Assembly (NCBI GenBank): GCA_934552855.1 | Contig: CAKTEU010000007.1 | Span: 10,516 to 74,515, forward strand | Source of the DNA: an uncultured Eubacteriales bacterium | Lineage (GTDB): Bacteria > Bacillota > Clostridia > Oscillospirales > Acutalibacteraceae | DNA length: 64,000 nt | Direction of reading: 5' to 3' | In this document: in pieces, positions 50,762-59,391 of the stretch | How the letters are laid out: every line of letters starts with the position of its first letter | Numbering within the stretch: position 1 is the first letter of the stretch | Position numbers and translations under genes: made by a program | The notes under the pieces: model-generated | What the model was told of the DNA's origin: nothing | The model's input: only the letters and a program-made list of their open reading frames with translations | Database searches by the model: none

Positions 50762-51367
50762 ATGTATTGTAAAAACTGTAACGCTTATAATGACGACGGC
50801 AGCCGCTTTTGCTGCCAATGCGGAGCGGAGCTCGAAGCGCCCGTTGCTTCACAGCAAAGCGAACAAACCTATACCGCACCGCAAAACGATGCAAATGCCG
50901 GCTATGACGATCAGTATTCGTCTGCACAGCAAAGCTATACCGCACCTCAATACGGCGAACCTCAGTATTCTCAGCCGAATTACTCCGCCCCTCAAGGCGA
51001 ACCGACTGCGGCAATAAGCAACACAATGGCGATTGTTTCAATCGTTCTCAACATTGTTGTTTTCAACGTTGTGGGTCTTATCTTTGCAATTCTTTCGCTG
51101 ACAAATTACAACAGCTATGAAGGAGCTCTCAGAGCAGGAAACATTGCCCTTGCCGAACAGTTTAAAGCAAAGTCGAAGAAGTATTCAAAGGTTGCAATTA
51201 TTCTTGTAATCATAATGGCCGTTCTTGCGTTTATTGCAGGTATTGCGGCGTTTGTCGGTGTGTTTGTAATCGGCTCAAAGGCCGTTGAAGAAGGCTTTGT
51301 TGAAAGCTATCCTTATGAATATGATTTTGAAAACTTCATGATGATGCTTGCACCGTACTTCGGATAA
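50762..51367 (+). CDS. Zinc-ribbon membrane protein (DUF4190-like)
   Basis: 201 residues. N-terminal zinc ribbon (YCKNCNAYNDDGSRFCCQCGAEL), a Gln/Tyr/Pro-rich linker (QYGEPQYSQPNYSAPQGEP), then two membrane helices (TMAIVSIVLNIVVFNVVGLIFAILSL and AIILVIIMAVLAFIAGIAAF) with the NYxxYEGALRAG loop. Common in Clostridia, role unknown. AAAGGAGG ribosome site. Confidence 0.88.
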   Translation: MYCKNCNAYNDDGSRFCCQCGAELEAPVASQQSEQTYTAPQNDANAGYDDQYSSAQQSYTAPQYGEPQYSQPNYSAPQGEPTAAISNTMAIVSIVLNIVVFNVVGLIFAILSLTNYNSYEGALRAGNIALAEQFKAKSKKYSKVAIILVIIMAVLAFIAGIAAFVGVFVIGSKAVEEGFVESYPYEYDFENFMMMLAPYFG

Positions 51368-51393
51368 AACAAAAACTTTATAAAACAGTAAAA

Positions 51394-51430
51394 GCCGACG
51401 GGTTCGTGATGAGTCCGTCGGCATTGTTTT
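51394..51430 (+). terminator. Terminator after the zinc-ribbon gene
   Basis: GCCGACGG/CCGTCGGC stem then ATTGTTTT. Confidence 0.8.
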
Positions 51431-51502
51431 AATTGACAAAATATAATTAAGGTTCTGCTGACTTAACGTCAGGCGGTTGCTCTCTCGGTTTTTATACTTT
51501 TC

Positions 51503-51554
51503 CGGAGGGTCAGAATTTTATTATTAAAAACCCTCCGAGTAAACGCAAGGAGGG
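51503..51554 (+). promoter_or_regulatory. Mutually exclusive hairpins controlling a ribosome site
   Basis: CGGAGGGT (51503-51510) pairs perfectly with ACCCTCCG (51530-51537). The same CCCTCC (51531-51536) can instead pair with GGAGGG (51549-51554), the ribosome site of the 34-aa peptide gene. The two folds exclude each other, a built-in translational switch (fold seen in sequence; function inferred). Confidence 0.65.
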
Positions 51555-51562
51555 CGATAATC

Positions 51563-51667
51563 ATGGAATATTTTGCAATGAGGGCACTTGTTCTCGTTTT
51601 CGCAACGGGATATATAATTGCTGTCGAACGTTCAACATATCATGACAACAAGAATAATAAAAAATAA
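51563..51667 (+). CDS. Small membrane peptide (34 aa)
   Basis: Encodes MEYFAMRALVLVFATGYIIA, VERSTYHDNKNNKK: one membrane helix with a short hydrophilic, basic tail, the layout of type I toxin peptides and other single-pass micropeptides. Strong GGAGGG ribosome site that can be sequestered by the upstream leader. A terminator hairpin follows at once. The identity as a toxin is inference; a small structural or regulatory membrane peptide is the alternative. Confidence 0.65.
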   Translation: MEYFAMRALVLVFATGYIIAVERSTYHDNKNNKK

Positions 51668-51706
51668 CCGCCCACAAGCTCTCAAATAGTGGCGGCTATT
51701 TTTTAG
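51664..51706. terminator. Bidirectional terminator after the 34-aa peptide gene
   Basis: AATA.CCGCC.CAC/GTG.GCGG.TATT stem with TTTTTT on the plus side and TTATTTTTT on the minus side. It could also stop a minus-strand RNA starting near 51750. Confidence 0.75.
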
Positions 51707-51829
51707 TCAACTATCAGGGCAACCGCTTGACGCAGAGCCTTTTTATATTTTTATTATATACTGCTATACTGCCGCCTGATATTTGTCAAGCGGTTATTTT
51801 ATTGTTGAAATATTTTTTTGTGCGGATGT

Positions 51830-53065
51830 TTATGAAACGGAAAGCGGCAGAGATTTTATCTCGCTTTCAAGTGTCTTTGCGGCAAGGACGTTTGAATCCT
51901 TGTTCGGGTGGCCGTCAATCGCACTACCGTAAGTTCCCATGTCAAAAGAAAGCGTTGCACACTTGAGCAGAAAATCGGAAGTTTCGCTTTGATATTCACC
52001 GACGGCACGTTCAATTGCGGAATAAAGCGAATTGTTCATGTCGCCGAGGACGCAAAGAATATATGCACCCGTGTTGCGCTCTCGTACGACCGAAAGAAGG
52101 CGTTTGTATTCACTCACAAACGAGTCAACGGTTGACTGCGTGCTGCAGTATGATGCGTCGTTTGTTCCAAGATTTATCACAACAATGTTTGGCTTGTAAT
52201 CATAAAAATTCCAGTCCGGCGCACCTTCAAAGTTTGAAAGAACCGAATTGTAATGATTGAAGATGACATAATCGTTTGCCTGTCCGTTTGAAGAAAAGCC
52301 CGTGTAAACGCCATAGCCGGAAAAAGCAACGGCATTGCAGTCGGCGGCAAGATTCTGCGAAGCGAGAAAAGCATAAGTTTCGGTAAAATTTTCGGTCCTT
52401 GTTGAAAATGCGGCGTTCGGGTTTTCTTCGTCAAGGCCGTATCCGGCTGTGATTGAATCGCCGATAAATTCAATTTTAATTGCCCTTTGGGGTGCGGGGC
52501 AAATATCGCCTTTTGCGTGCGCTCTGATTTCGCTGACACCGACGGTTGAATACATCGCTTCGGAAGCTTTGACAACCTGAACCTCCGCATCTCCGCTGAC
52601 GGAAGAAAGGTCGGCGGTGATTTCGGTTGTTTCTTCGTCAAGAACTTCGTCCGCCGCCACTTCGCCGTTGACAAGGATAATGATACGGGGACGGTGGTTA
52701 TACGGAACGGAGTATGAATTGTGAACAACGCAGGTGACGGTAACGCTGCTTCCGTCGCAAAGGAAAGAAATTCCGCTTCCTGACATTGAAAACCAGACTG
52801 TTCCGTTTTCGGTGTATGTTCTTCCGACTGTTTTCACAAAATTGCTGTTCGGCGTGAAAGCAAGGTCATAAAGCTCTGCGTTTTCGGGAAAGCGGGGATT
52901 TCCGGCATAAAGCTTTGTTGTTGTGCTTTCGCCCGTTTCGGTCTTGTTCCAAAAATGATTGATATCCTGAAGGCGGTCGGAGTCAAAGTTTACGGCAATA
53001 TAGACAAAGCCGATGAGAACAATGAAAAAAAGGGCAACCGCAGAAATTCGAAAGGCCCGTTTCAA
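51830..53065 (-). CDS. Secreted or membrane-anchored SGNH/GDSL esterase (CE2-like)
   Basis: 411 residues from a TTG start (LKRAFRISAVALFF) after GGGAGGT; an upstream in-frame ATG lacks a ribosome site. N-terminal membrane segment (signal anchor), a beta-sandwich domain (about 60-180) and a C-terminal SGNH hydrolase domain: block I IEFIGDSITAGYG, block III NLGTNDASYC, block V DGHPNKDS. The two-domain layout fits CE2 acetyl-esterases, which deacetylate plant polysaccharides. The catalytic His is in DGHPN. Confidence 0.88.
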   Translation of the reverse strand: MKRAFRISAVALFFIVLIGFVYIAVNFDSDRLQDINHFWNKTETGESTTTKLYAGNPRFPENAELYDLAFTPNSNFVKTVGRTYTENGTVWFSMSGSGISFLCDGSSVTVTCVVHNSYSVPYNHRPRIIILVNGEVAADEVLDEETTEITADLSSVSGDAEVQVVKASEAMYSTVGVSEIRAHAKGDICPAPQRAIKIEFIGDSITAGYGLDEENPNAAFSTRTENFTETYAFLASQNLAADCNAVAFSGYGVYTGFSSNGQANDYVIFNHYNSVLSNFEGAPDWNFYDYKPNIVVINLGTNDASYCSTQSTVDSFVSEYKRLLSVVRERNTGAYILCVLGDMNNSLYSAIERAVGEYQSETSDFLLKCATLSFDMGTYGSAIDGHPNKDSNVLAAKTLESEIKSLPLSVS

Positions 53066-53237
53066 GTTAATACCTCCCGGTTGATTTGCAATAATAAACG
53101 TTATAATATCATATAATTCGGATTTGGTCAACTTTTGGCGATACGGGAGGTATTCCGTTTGCAAGAAGAAAAAGGAATTTGGCTCTTTTGCCGATAATTA
53201 TGTTGTGTTTTTGTTCAATCTTTGTCAGCCTTTACAG

Positions 53238-53266
53238 TTGCGGTTTCGGTTAGTCGGTGCTATAAT
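53238..53266 (+). promoter_or_regulatory. Promoter of the aromatic amino acid operon
   Basis: TTGCGG (53238-53243), 17 bases, TATAAT (53261-53266). The leader is only about 65 bases and shows no T-box or attenuator. Confidence 0.75.
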
Positions 53267-53338
53267 ATACTCACGATTTAAATCACTAAAGCGTTATGCG
53301 TTATATATTGTTTTATTTTGTTTTGAAAGGTGATTGCA

Positions 53339-54523
53339 ATGTTTTCAAAAGAGATGTATGAACTCGGCGCACATTCGTCGGTTATAAGAGAGATTTTTGA
53401 GTACGCAAAAAAGCGTGCAGAGGTTGTTGGAAAAGAGAATATTTTTGATTTCAGCATCGGCAATCCGAGCGTTCCGGCTCCTGCGGTTGTTAACGAAACA
53501 ATCAAAAAGCTTGTTGATACCGTTCCTTCAACCGAACTTCACGGTTACACTTCCGCCGTCGGCGATAACTCCGTCAGAGAAGCAATTGCCGAATATCTCA
53601 ACAAAACTTACGGAACCTCTTTCCGCAAAGAGAACTTTTACATGACCGCCGGTGCGGCGGCTTCGCTCACAATTACGCTCACAGCACTCCACGAGGAGGG
53701 CGACGAAGTTATCATTCTTGCGCCGTTTTTTCCGGAGTACCGTGTTTTTGCCGAAAAGGCAGGAATGAAGCCCGTTGTTGTTCTTTCGGACAAAAAAACG
53801 CTTCTTCCGGATTTTGCCGCAATTGAAAACGCAATAAACGAACACACAAAGGCAATCATCGTCAATTCTCCGAACAATCCGTCCGGCGTTGTTCTTGATG
53901 AAGAATGCATTAAAACGCTTGCTTCTTTGCTTGAAAAAAAGCAAAAGGAATTCGGAAAACCGATTTTTATTATTTCGGACGAGCCTTACAGAGAGCTTGT
54001 CTACGGCGGCGTTAAGGTTCCGTTTGTGACGAAGTATTACAGCAACACAATCGTTTGCTATTCATTCAGCAAATCGCTTTCGCTTCCCGGTGAAAGAATA
54101 GGATACATTCTTGTTCCGGACGAAGCTGCTTCTTCGGATGAGCTTTTCAAAGCCGTATGCGGTGCAGGCCGTGCGCTCGGCTATGTTTGTGCCCCGGCAC
54201 TTTTCCAGTTTGTTATCAAAGAATGCCTCGGAAAAACTTCGGACCTTTCAGTTTATGAAGAAAACCGCAAACTTCTCATCAGTACGGCGGAAAGACTCGG
54301 TTTTTCCTGTGCAAAGCCCGACGGTGCATTTTATCTTTTCATGAAGTCGCCGGAAAAGGACGCTTCTGCATTCTGCGAAAAGGCAAAGAAATATGAACTT
54401 CTTTTTGTTCCGAGCGATTCGTTCGGTTTCCCGGGCTACGTCAGAATTGCTTACTGCGTTTCAACCGAGATGATTAAAAAAGCAATCCCCGCATTTGAAA
54501 AACTTGCAAAAGAATATTTTTAA
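53339..54523 (+). CDS. Class I/II PLP aminotransferase (probably aromatic)
   Basis: 394 residues, fold type I aminotransferase. PLP lysine in CYSFSKSLSLPGERIGY, NSPNNPSGVV, and C-terminal arginine in GYVRIAYCVS. Leading position in the shikimate/Phe/Tyr operon suggests it makes phenylalanine and tyrosine from phenylpyruvate and hydroxyphenylpyruvate. An aspartate-like specificity cannot be excluded. Start at 53339 follows AAAGGTG. Confidence 0.92.
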   Translation: MFSKEMYELGAHSSVIREIFEYAKKRAEVVGKENIFDFSIGNPSVPAPAVVNETIKKLVDTVPSTELHGYTSAVGDNSVREAIAEYLNKTYGTSFRKENFYMTAGAAASLTITLTALHEEGDEVIILAPFFPEYRVFAEKAGMKPVVVLSDKKTLLPDFAAIENAINEHTKAIIVNSPNNPSGVVLDEECIKTLASLLEKKQKEFGKPIFIISDEPYRELVYGGVKVPFVTKYYSNTIVCYSFSKSLSLPGERIGYILVPDEAASSDELFKAVCGAGRALGYVCAPALFQFVIKECLGKTSDLSVYEENRKLLISTAERLGFSCAKPDGAFYLFMKSPEKDASAFCEKAKKYELLFVPSDSFGFPGYVRIAYCVSTEMIKKAIPAFEKLAKEYF

Positions 54524-54533
54524 GGAGCAGCCG

Positions 54534-55619
54534 ATGGAAGATCTTAAAGAGACAAGAGAAAAAATAAACGAAGTTGACAAACAAATGGCCGCCCTTTTTG
54601 AAGAGCGAATGAACCTTGTCGGTTCGGTTGCGGAATACAAAATGAAAAGGGGACTTCCCGTTTTTGACGGAAAAAGAGAAGCCGAAGTTATCAAACGCAA
54701 CGAAACCCTCGTTTCAAACGAAGAGATTCGCTCTTATTACGTTAACTTTCTCAAAAACACAATGGAAGTTTCAAAAAGATATCAGCACAAAATTCTTGAA
54801 GGCATGAAAGCTTCTTACAGCGGCGTTACGGGTGCATTTGCGCAAATTGCCGTTGACAAAATTTTTCCGGACGCAATTCCCGTTTCGTGCAAGGATTTTA
54901 AAGAAGCTTATGAAAAAACCGAAAAAGGTGAAACCGACTGCTGCGTTCTTCCGCTTGAAAACAGCAACGCAGGCGAAGTCGGCGCAGTTATTGACCTGAT
55001 TTTTTCCGGTTCGCTTTTTGTCAATGAAGTCTATTCGCTTTCAATTCATCAGTGCCTTGTGGCTTTGCCGGAAAGCGAAATTTCCGACATCAAAACCGTA
55101 ATCAGCCATCCGCAGGCTCTTTCTCAGTGTGATGAATACCTCAGAAAATTGGGCGCAGAAAAAAAGGAATGCGTCAACACCGCCGTTGCGGCAAAAACCG
55201 TTCTCAAAAACGGCAACAAAACCGTTGCCGCAATTGCAAGCAGAGACACAGCGGAGCTTTACGGGCTTAAAATACTCAAAGAAAACGTCAATGAAAGCGA
55301 AACGAACACGACTCGCTTTGCTGTTCTTTCAAGGGTTATGAACGAATCAAAAAGCGACGGCTCGATAATCGTTTTCACCGTTCCGGACGAAGCCGGTTCG
55401 CTTGCCCACGCAATCAACATCATCGGCAATCACGGCTTTAATATGCGCTCAATCAAAAGCCGTGCGATGAAAGACCTTATGTGGACTTATTATTTTTATG
55501 TTGAAATTGACGGCGATTTGAAATCAAGAAGCGGCTCGTTTATGCTTGCCGAACTTTCGGACTGCTGCGACAAGCTTAAATTTGTCGGCTCATTCAACAA
55601 TGCAAAGGTTGTGAAATAA
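54534..55619 (+). CDS. pheA: Bifunctional chorismate mutase / prephenate dehydratase
   Basis: 361 residues: chorismate mutase AroQ-type helices at 1-85 (LKETREKINEVDKQMAALFEERMNLV), prephenate dehydratase at about 105-275 (LPLENSNAGEV; ISHPQALSQC; NTTRFAVLSR), and a C-terminal ACT domain (IVFTVPDEAGSLAHAINIIGNHGFNMRSIKSR) for feedback by phenylalanine. Takes chorismate to phenylpyruvate. AAGGAGC ribosome site. Confidence 0.96.
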   Translation: MEDLKETREKINEVDKQMAALFEERMNLVGSVAEYKMKRGLPVFDGKREAEVIKRNETLVSNEEIRSYYVNFLKNTMEVSKRYQHKILEGMKASYSGVTGAFAQIAVDKIFPDAIPVSCKDFKEAYEKTEKGETDCCVLPLENSNAGEVGAVIDLIFSGSLFVNEVYSLSIHQCLVALPESEISDIKTVISHPQALSQCDEYLRKLGAEKKECVNTAVAAKTVLKNGNKTVAAIASRDTAELYGLKILKENVNESETNTTRFAVLSRVMNESKSDGSIIVFTVPDEAGSLAHAINIIGNHGFNMRSIKSRAMKDLMWTYYFYVEIDGDLKSRSGSFMLAELSDCCDKLKFVGSFNNAKVVK

Positions 55620-55620
55620 C

Positions 55621-56616
55621 ATGATCCTTCCTGTTTCCCTTCCCGGTCATTCATATGACATTGTAATTGAAAAAGGCTCGCTCAAAAAGGCGGGCGAACT
55701 TCTGAATATAAAAGGCAAAGCCCTTGTTGTTACCGACAGCGGCGTTCCGAAAAGTTATGCAGAAACGCTTCTTTTTCAGCTTGAAAATGCCGTTTTATTC
55801 ACTTTTCCTCAGGGTGAGGAAAACAAAAACGTGAACACACTCCTTTCAATCTGTGAAAAACTGCTTTCTGAAAACTTTACCCGTTCGGATTGCGTAATTG
55901 CTCTCGGCGGCGGCGTAACGGGCGACATGGCAGGCTTTGCTTCGGCAATTTATATGCGAGGTATCGACTTTTATAATATACCGACAACGCTCCTTTCGCA
56001 GGTGGATTCCTCCGTCGGCGGAAAAACGGCGGTAGACTTTGAAAAGGCAAAAAACCTTCTCGGCGCTTTTCATCAGCCGAAAAAGGTTATCATTGACCCC
56101 GAGCTTCTTTCAACGCTCAGCGAACGACAGATTTCAAACGGCTTTGCCGAAGTGGTAAAAATCTCCGTCACAAACGATAAAGAGCTTTTTGAAATTTTTG
56201 AAAACGGACAGGCGAAGGAAAAGCTTGAAGAAGTGATATACCGTGCCGTCAAAGCGAAGCGTGACGTTGTTGAACGGGACGAAAAGGAAACCTCGCTTCG
56301 GCGTGTGCTCAATTTTGGCCATACGCTCGGCCATGCGATTGAAAGCAGTGCAGGGCTTGACACGCTCCTTCACGGCGAATGTGTTGCACTCGGAATGATT
56401 CCGATGTGCGGAGAAAAAATCAAAAGCAGGGTAAAAAACGCTCTTCATTCGGTCGGACTCAAAACAAAGTACGATTACGACAAAGAAAAGGTTAAAGAGT
56501 TTTTGAAACACGACAAAAAGGCGAGCGGAAAAACCGTTTGCATTGTCCGTTCGGACGAAATCGGCACATTCCGCTTTGAAAACGTGAGCCTTTCACAATT
56601 GGAGAAAATGCTATGA
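55621..56616 (+). CDS. aroB: 3-Dehydroquinate synthase
   Basis: 331 residues, shorter than the usual 350-360. NAD- and metal-dependent, converts DAHP to 3-dehydroquinate. Motifs: ALGGGVTGDMAGFAS, IPTTLLSQVDSSVGGKTAVD, NFGHTLGHAIES (metal His) and HGECVALGM. Starts one base after the pheA stop. Confidence 0.96.
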   Translation: MILPVSLPGHSYDIVIEKGSLKKAGELLNIKGKALVVTDSGVPKSYAETLLFQLENAVLFTFPQGEENKNVNTLLSICEKLLSENFTRSDCVIALGGGVTGDMAGFASAIYMRGIDFYNIPTTLLSQVDSSVGGKTAVDFEKAKNLLGAFHQPKKVIIDPELLSTLSERQISNGFAEVVKISVTNDKELFEIFENGQAKEKLEEVIYRAVKAKRDVVERDEKETSLRRVLNFGHTLGHAIESSAGLDTLLHGECVALGMIPMCGEKIKSRVKNALHSVGLKTKYDYDKEKVKEFLKHDKKASGKTVCIVRSDEIGTFRFENVSLSQLEKML

Positions 56617-57707
56617 AAAATACATTCGGAAATTCATTTTCGGTAACTCTTTTCGGCGAAAGCCACGGACAGGCAATCGGTGCCGTCCTTGACGGAGTGA
56701 AGCCCGGCGAAGAGATTGACGAAGCAAAAATTTCTGCCCTTTTGAAAAGAAGAAAGGGTGAAGGCGCTTTTTCAACAAAGCGCAACGAAAAAGACGAATT
56801 TAAAATTGTCAGCGGATATTTTGACGGAAAAACAACCGGCACTCCGCTTGCAATCATCATTGAAAACAATGACACAAAAAGCCGTGATTATGACAAAATG
56901 AAAAGCACGGCACGCCCCTCGCACGCAGATTACACTGCGTTTCTCAAGTATCACGGCTATGAGGATTATCGGGGCGGCGGACATTTTTCCGGCCGCATAA
57001 CAGCCGCACTCACTGCGGCGGGCGCAGTTGCACTTCAAATTCTTAAAAAGCGGGGAATCAAAGTTTCAACGCATATTCTTTCCTGCGGTGGAATTTCGGA
57101 CAGACACTTTGAAAATTTTGAAAAAGACTTTGAAAGGATTGAAAATTCTTCAATGCCCGTTCTTGACGAAAACGCAAAAACGGCGATTGAAGAAAAAATC
57201 ACCGAAGCGAGAAAGAACGGCGATTCTGTCGGCGGAATACTTGAAACGGTTGTTACGGGTTTTCCGGCCTCTGTCGGCGAACCGTGGTTCGATACGGTTG
57301 AGGGCGTTCTTTCCCATATGCTTTTCAGCGTGCCTGCGGTTAAGGGCGTTTCATTCGGAAGCGGCTTTGATTTCGGCAATATGCTCGGTTCTCAGGCGAA
57401 CGACCCGATAAGAACCGAAGGCGGAAAAGTCTTTACCGAAACGAACAACAACGGCGGCGTTAACGGCGGAATCACAAACGGAATGCCGATTGTGATAAGC
57501 TGTGCGGTAAAGCCCACTCCCTCGATTTATAAAACACAAAGAACAATTAATTTTGAAAAAAACGAAAACACCGAACTTCTTATCGAAGGCAGACACGACC
57601 CGGCGATTATTCACAAAGCCTCGGTTGTTGTTACGGCGGCAACTGCAATTGCACTTTTAGACCTGCTTTCGGAAAGATTCGGAACGGATTTGAACGGTAT
57701 AAACTGA
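56613..57707 (+). CDS. aroC: Chorismate synthase
   Basis: 364 residues. Forms chorismate from EPSP with reduced FMN. Signature GESHGQAIGAVLDGVKPG, RPSHADYTAFLKYHGYEDYRGGGHFSGR-like block (ends GRITAALTAAGAVA), and C-terminal RHDPAIIHKASVV. ATGA overlap with aroB; TGATG overlap with the next gene. Confidence 0.97.
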   Translation: MKNTFGNSFSVTLFGESHGQAIGAVLDGVKPGEEIDEAKISALLKRRKGEGAFSTKRNEKDEFKIVSGYFDGKTTGTPLAIIIENNDTKSRDYDKMKSTARPSHADYTAFLKYHGYEDYRGGGHFSGRITAALTAAGAVALQILKKRGIKVSTHILSCGGISDRHFENFEKDFERIENSSMPVLDENAKTAIEEKITEARKNGDSVGGILETVVTGFPASVGEPWFDTVEGVLSHMLFSVPAVKGVSFGSGFDFGNMLGSQANDPIRTEGGKVFTETNNNGGVNGGITNGMPIVISCAVKPTPSIYKTQRTINFEKNENTELLIEGRHDPAIIHKASVVVTAATAIALLDLLSERFGTDLNGIN

Positions 57708-58930
57708 TGAGATACGGATTACTCGGAAAAACACTTGCCCACAGCTACTCAAAAACAATTCACGAAATGTTTGCACCTTATGAGTACGAACTGATACCTC
57801 TTTCGGAAGATGAGCTGGACGTGCTTTTAAAAGAAAAAAACTTTTCTGCGCTCAACGTAACGATTCCTTATAAGGAAACCGTGATGAAATATCTCGATTT
57901 CATTGACGACGCAGCAAAAAAAATCGGTGCGGTGAACACGATAGTCAACAAAGACGGCGTGCTTTACGGCTATAACACCGACTTTTTCGGACTTCGGGGA
58001 CTGATTGAAAAAAACGGCTTTGATTTTAAGGATAAAAAGGTTCTCGTTCTCGGAAGCGGCGGAACGTCAAAAACCGCAGTCACCGTTTCAAAGTCACTCG
58101 GTGCAGGTGAAGTTGTTGTTGTTTCAAGGGGCGGCAACGTTAACTATCAAAATGTTCGTTCGCTTCACGGCGACGCTTCGTTTATTATCAACACAACGCC
58201 CTGCGGAATGTTCCCGAACAACGAAAACAAAGCAATGACACTTGACGGGTTCGATAACCTTGAGGGCGTTGCAGACGTTATTTATAATCCGCTTCGCACG
58301 AACCTTCTTCTTGAAGCAAAGGAAAAGGGAATACCTTTTTGCGGCGGACTTTATATGCTTGTTTTTCAGGCGGTTAAAGCGAGCGAGCTTTTTCTTTCAA
58401 AAACCTATCCGGAAAACACCGGCGACGAAGTTTACAAAAAGCTTCTTTCCGAAAAAGAGAACGTTGTTCTCACCGGTATGCCGGGAAGCGGAAAATCAAC
58501 AATCGGTTCGCTTGTTTCAAAAAAGCTTTCCCGTCCTTTTGTCGATACCGACGAGCTTATAATTGAAAAGGCTAAAATGCCGATTTCCGCAATTTTTGAA
58601 AGCAAAGGCGAAAAATATTTTCGTGACCTTGAGGCAGAGGTTATCGCAGAGGTTTCAAAAAAAACGGGGCTTGTTGTTGCAACGGGCGGCGGAGCGGTAC
58701 TGAGACGGGAAAACATCAAAAACCTTTCTCAAAACGGAAAAATCTTTTTCCTTGACCGTCCTCTTTCGCAGATTATTCCGACTTCCGACCGTCCGCTTTC
58801 AAGCGACGTAAGTGCACTCAAAAAGCGCTTTGAGGAACGGTATGATATTTACAGAAACACCTGCGACGTAAAAATAGACGTTGACGGAATTGCCGAACAC
58901 GTGGCAAAAAAAATTACAGACACATTATGA
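57707..58930 (+). CDS. aroE-aroK: Fused shikimate dehydrogenase - shikimate kinase
   Basis: 407 residues, two enzymes in one chain. Residues 1-245 are AroE (LGKTLAHSYSKTIHEMF, NVTIPYKETVMKYLDF, GAVNTIV, NTDFFGLRG, NADP loop GSGGTSKTA). From about 250 begins AroK (Walker A GMPGSGKSTIGS at about 258, DTDELI, GGGAVLRRENI, DRPLSS lid). Catalyses two consecutive steps, dehydroshikimate to shikimate to shikimate-3-phosphate. Both active sites look intact. Confidence 0.95.
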   Translation: MRYGLLGKTLAHSYSKTIHEMFAPYEYELIPLSEDELDVLLKEKNFSALNVTIPYKETVMKYLDFIDDAAKKIGAVNTIVNKDGVLYGYNTDFFGLRGLIEKNGFDFKDKKVLVLGSGGTSKTAVTVSKSLGAGEVVVVSRGGNVNYQNVRSLHGDASFIINTTPCGMFPNNENKAMTLDGFDNLEGVADVIYNPLRTNLLLEAKEKGIPFCGGLYMLVFQAVKASELFLSKTYPENTGDEVYKKLLSEKENVVLTGMPGSGKSTIGSLVSKKLSRPFVDTDELIIEKAKMPISAIFESKGEKYFRDLEAEVIAEVSKKTGLVVATGGGAVLRRENIKNLSQNGKIFFLDRPLSQIIPTSDRPLSSDVSALKKRFEERYDIYRNTCDVKIDVDGIAEHVAKKITDTL

Positions 58931-58950
58931 ATCTGAAAGGATAATCAGTC

Positions 58951-59391
58951 ATGAAAATTCTTGTTCTCAACGGACCGAATATCAATATGCTCGGCATAAG
59001 AGAGCCGAACCTTTACGGAACTGAAACTTATGAAACCTTGGTTTCAAAAATCAAAACCTATTGCGGTGAAAAGAAAATTGACTGCGAATTTTTTCAGTCC
59101 AATCATGAGGGCAGCCTTGTTGACAAAATTCAGGAGGCTTACGGCAAGGTTGACGCAATCGTGATGAATCCTGCCGCATACACGCACACAAGCGTTGCGC
59201 TGCTTGATGCGCTCAAAGCGGTTTCAATTCCCTGCGTTGAGGTTCACATTTCAGACGTTTCTTCCCGTGAGGATTTCCGTCAGGTATCATATGTTCGTGC
59301 GGCGTGTTTCAAAACAATCAGCGGTCTCGGAACGGACGGATATCTCCGTGCCGTTGACGCAATTATTGACCTTTTGGGTGAGAAAAAATGA
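58951..59391 (+). CDS. aroQ: 3-Dehydroquinate dehydratase, type II
   Basis: 146 residues. Dodecameric dehydroquinase: NGPNINMLGIREPNLYG (catalytic Tyr in the lid), QSNHEGSLVDKIQ, NPAAYTHTSVAL, VEVHISD. Ribosome site GAAAGGA; ATGA overlap with aroA. Confidence 0.97.
   Translation: MKILVLNGPNINMLGIREPNLYGTETYETLVSKIKTYCGEKKIDCEFFQSNHEGSLVDKIQEAYGKVDAIVMNPAAYTHTSVALLDALKAVSIPCVEVHISDVSSREDFRQVSYVRAACFKTISGLGTDGYLRAVDAIIDLLGEKK

Larger units (their letters stand above)
51467..51795. repeat. Inverted repeats flanking the small membrane peptide locus
   Basis: CGTCAGGCGGTTGCTCT (51467-51483) is complementary to AGGGCAACCGCTTGACG (51716-51732) over 17 positions with two G-T pairs. A third copy, GTCAAGCGGTT (51785-51795), forms an exact 11-base inverted repeat with 51721-51731. 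The span encloses the 34-aa peptide gene, its leader and its terminator. Confidence 0.7.

Noticed and set aside
51398..51425. Hammerhead-like string GTGATGAGTCCGT
   Set aside because: The required GAAAC strand and flanking stems are missing; the sequence is explained by the GCCGACGG/CCGTCGGC terminator.
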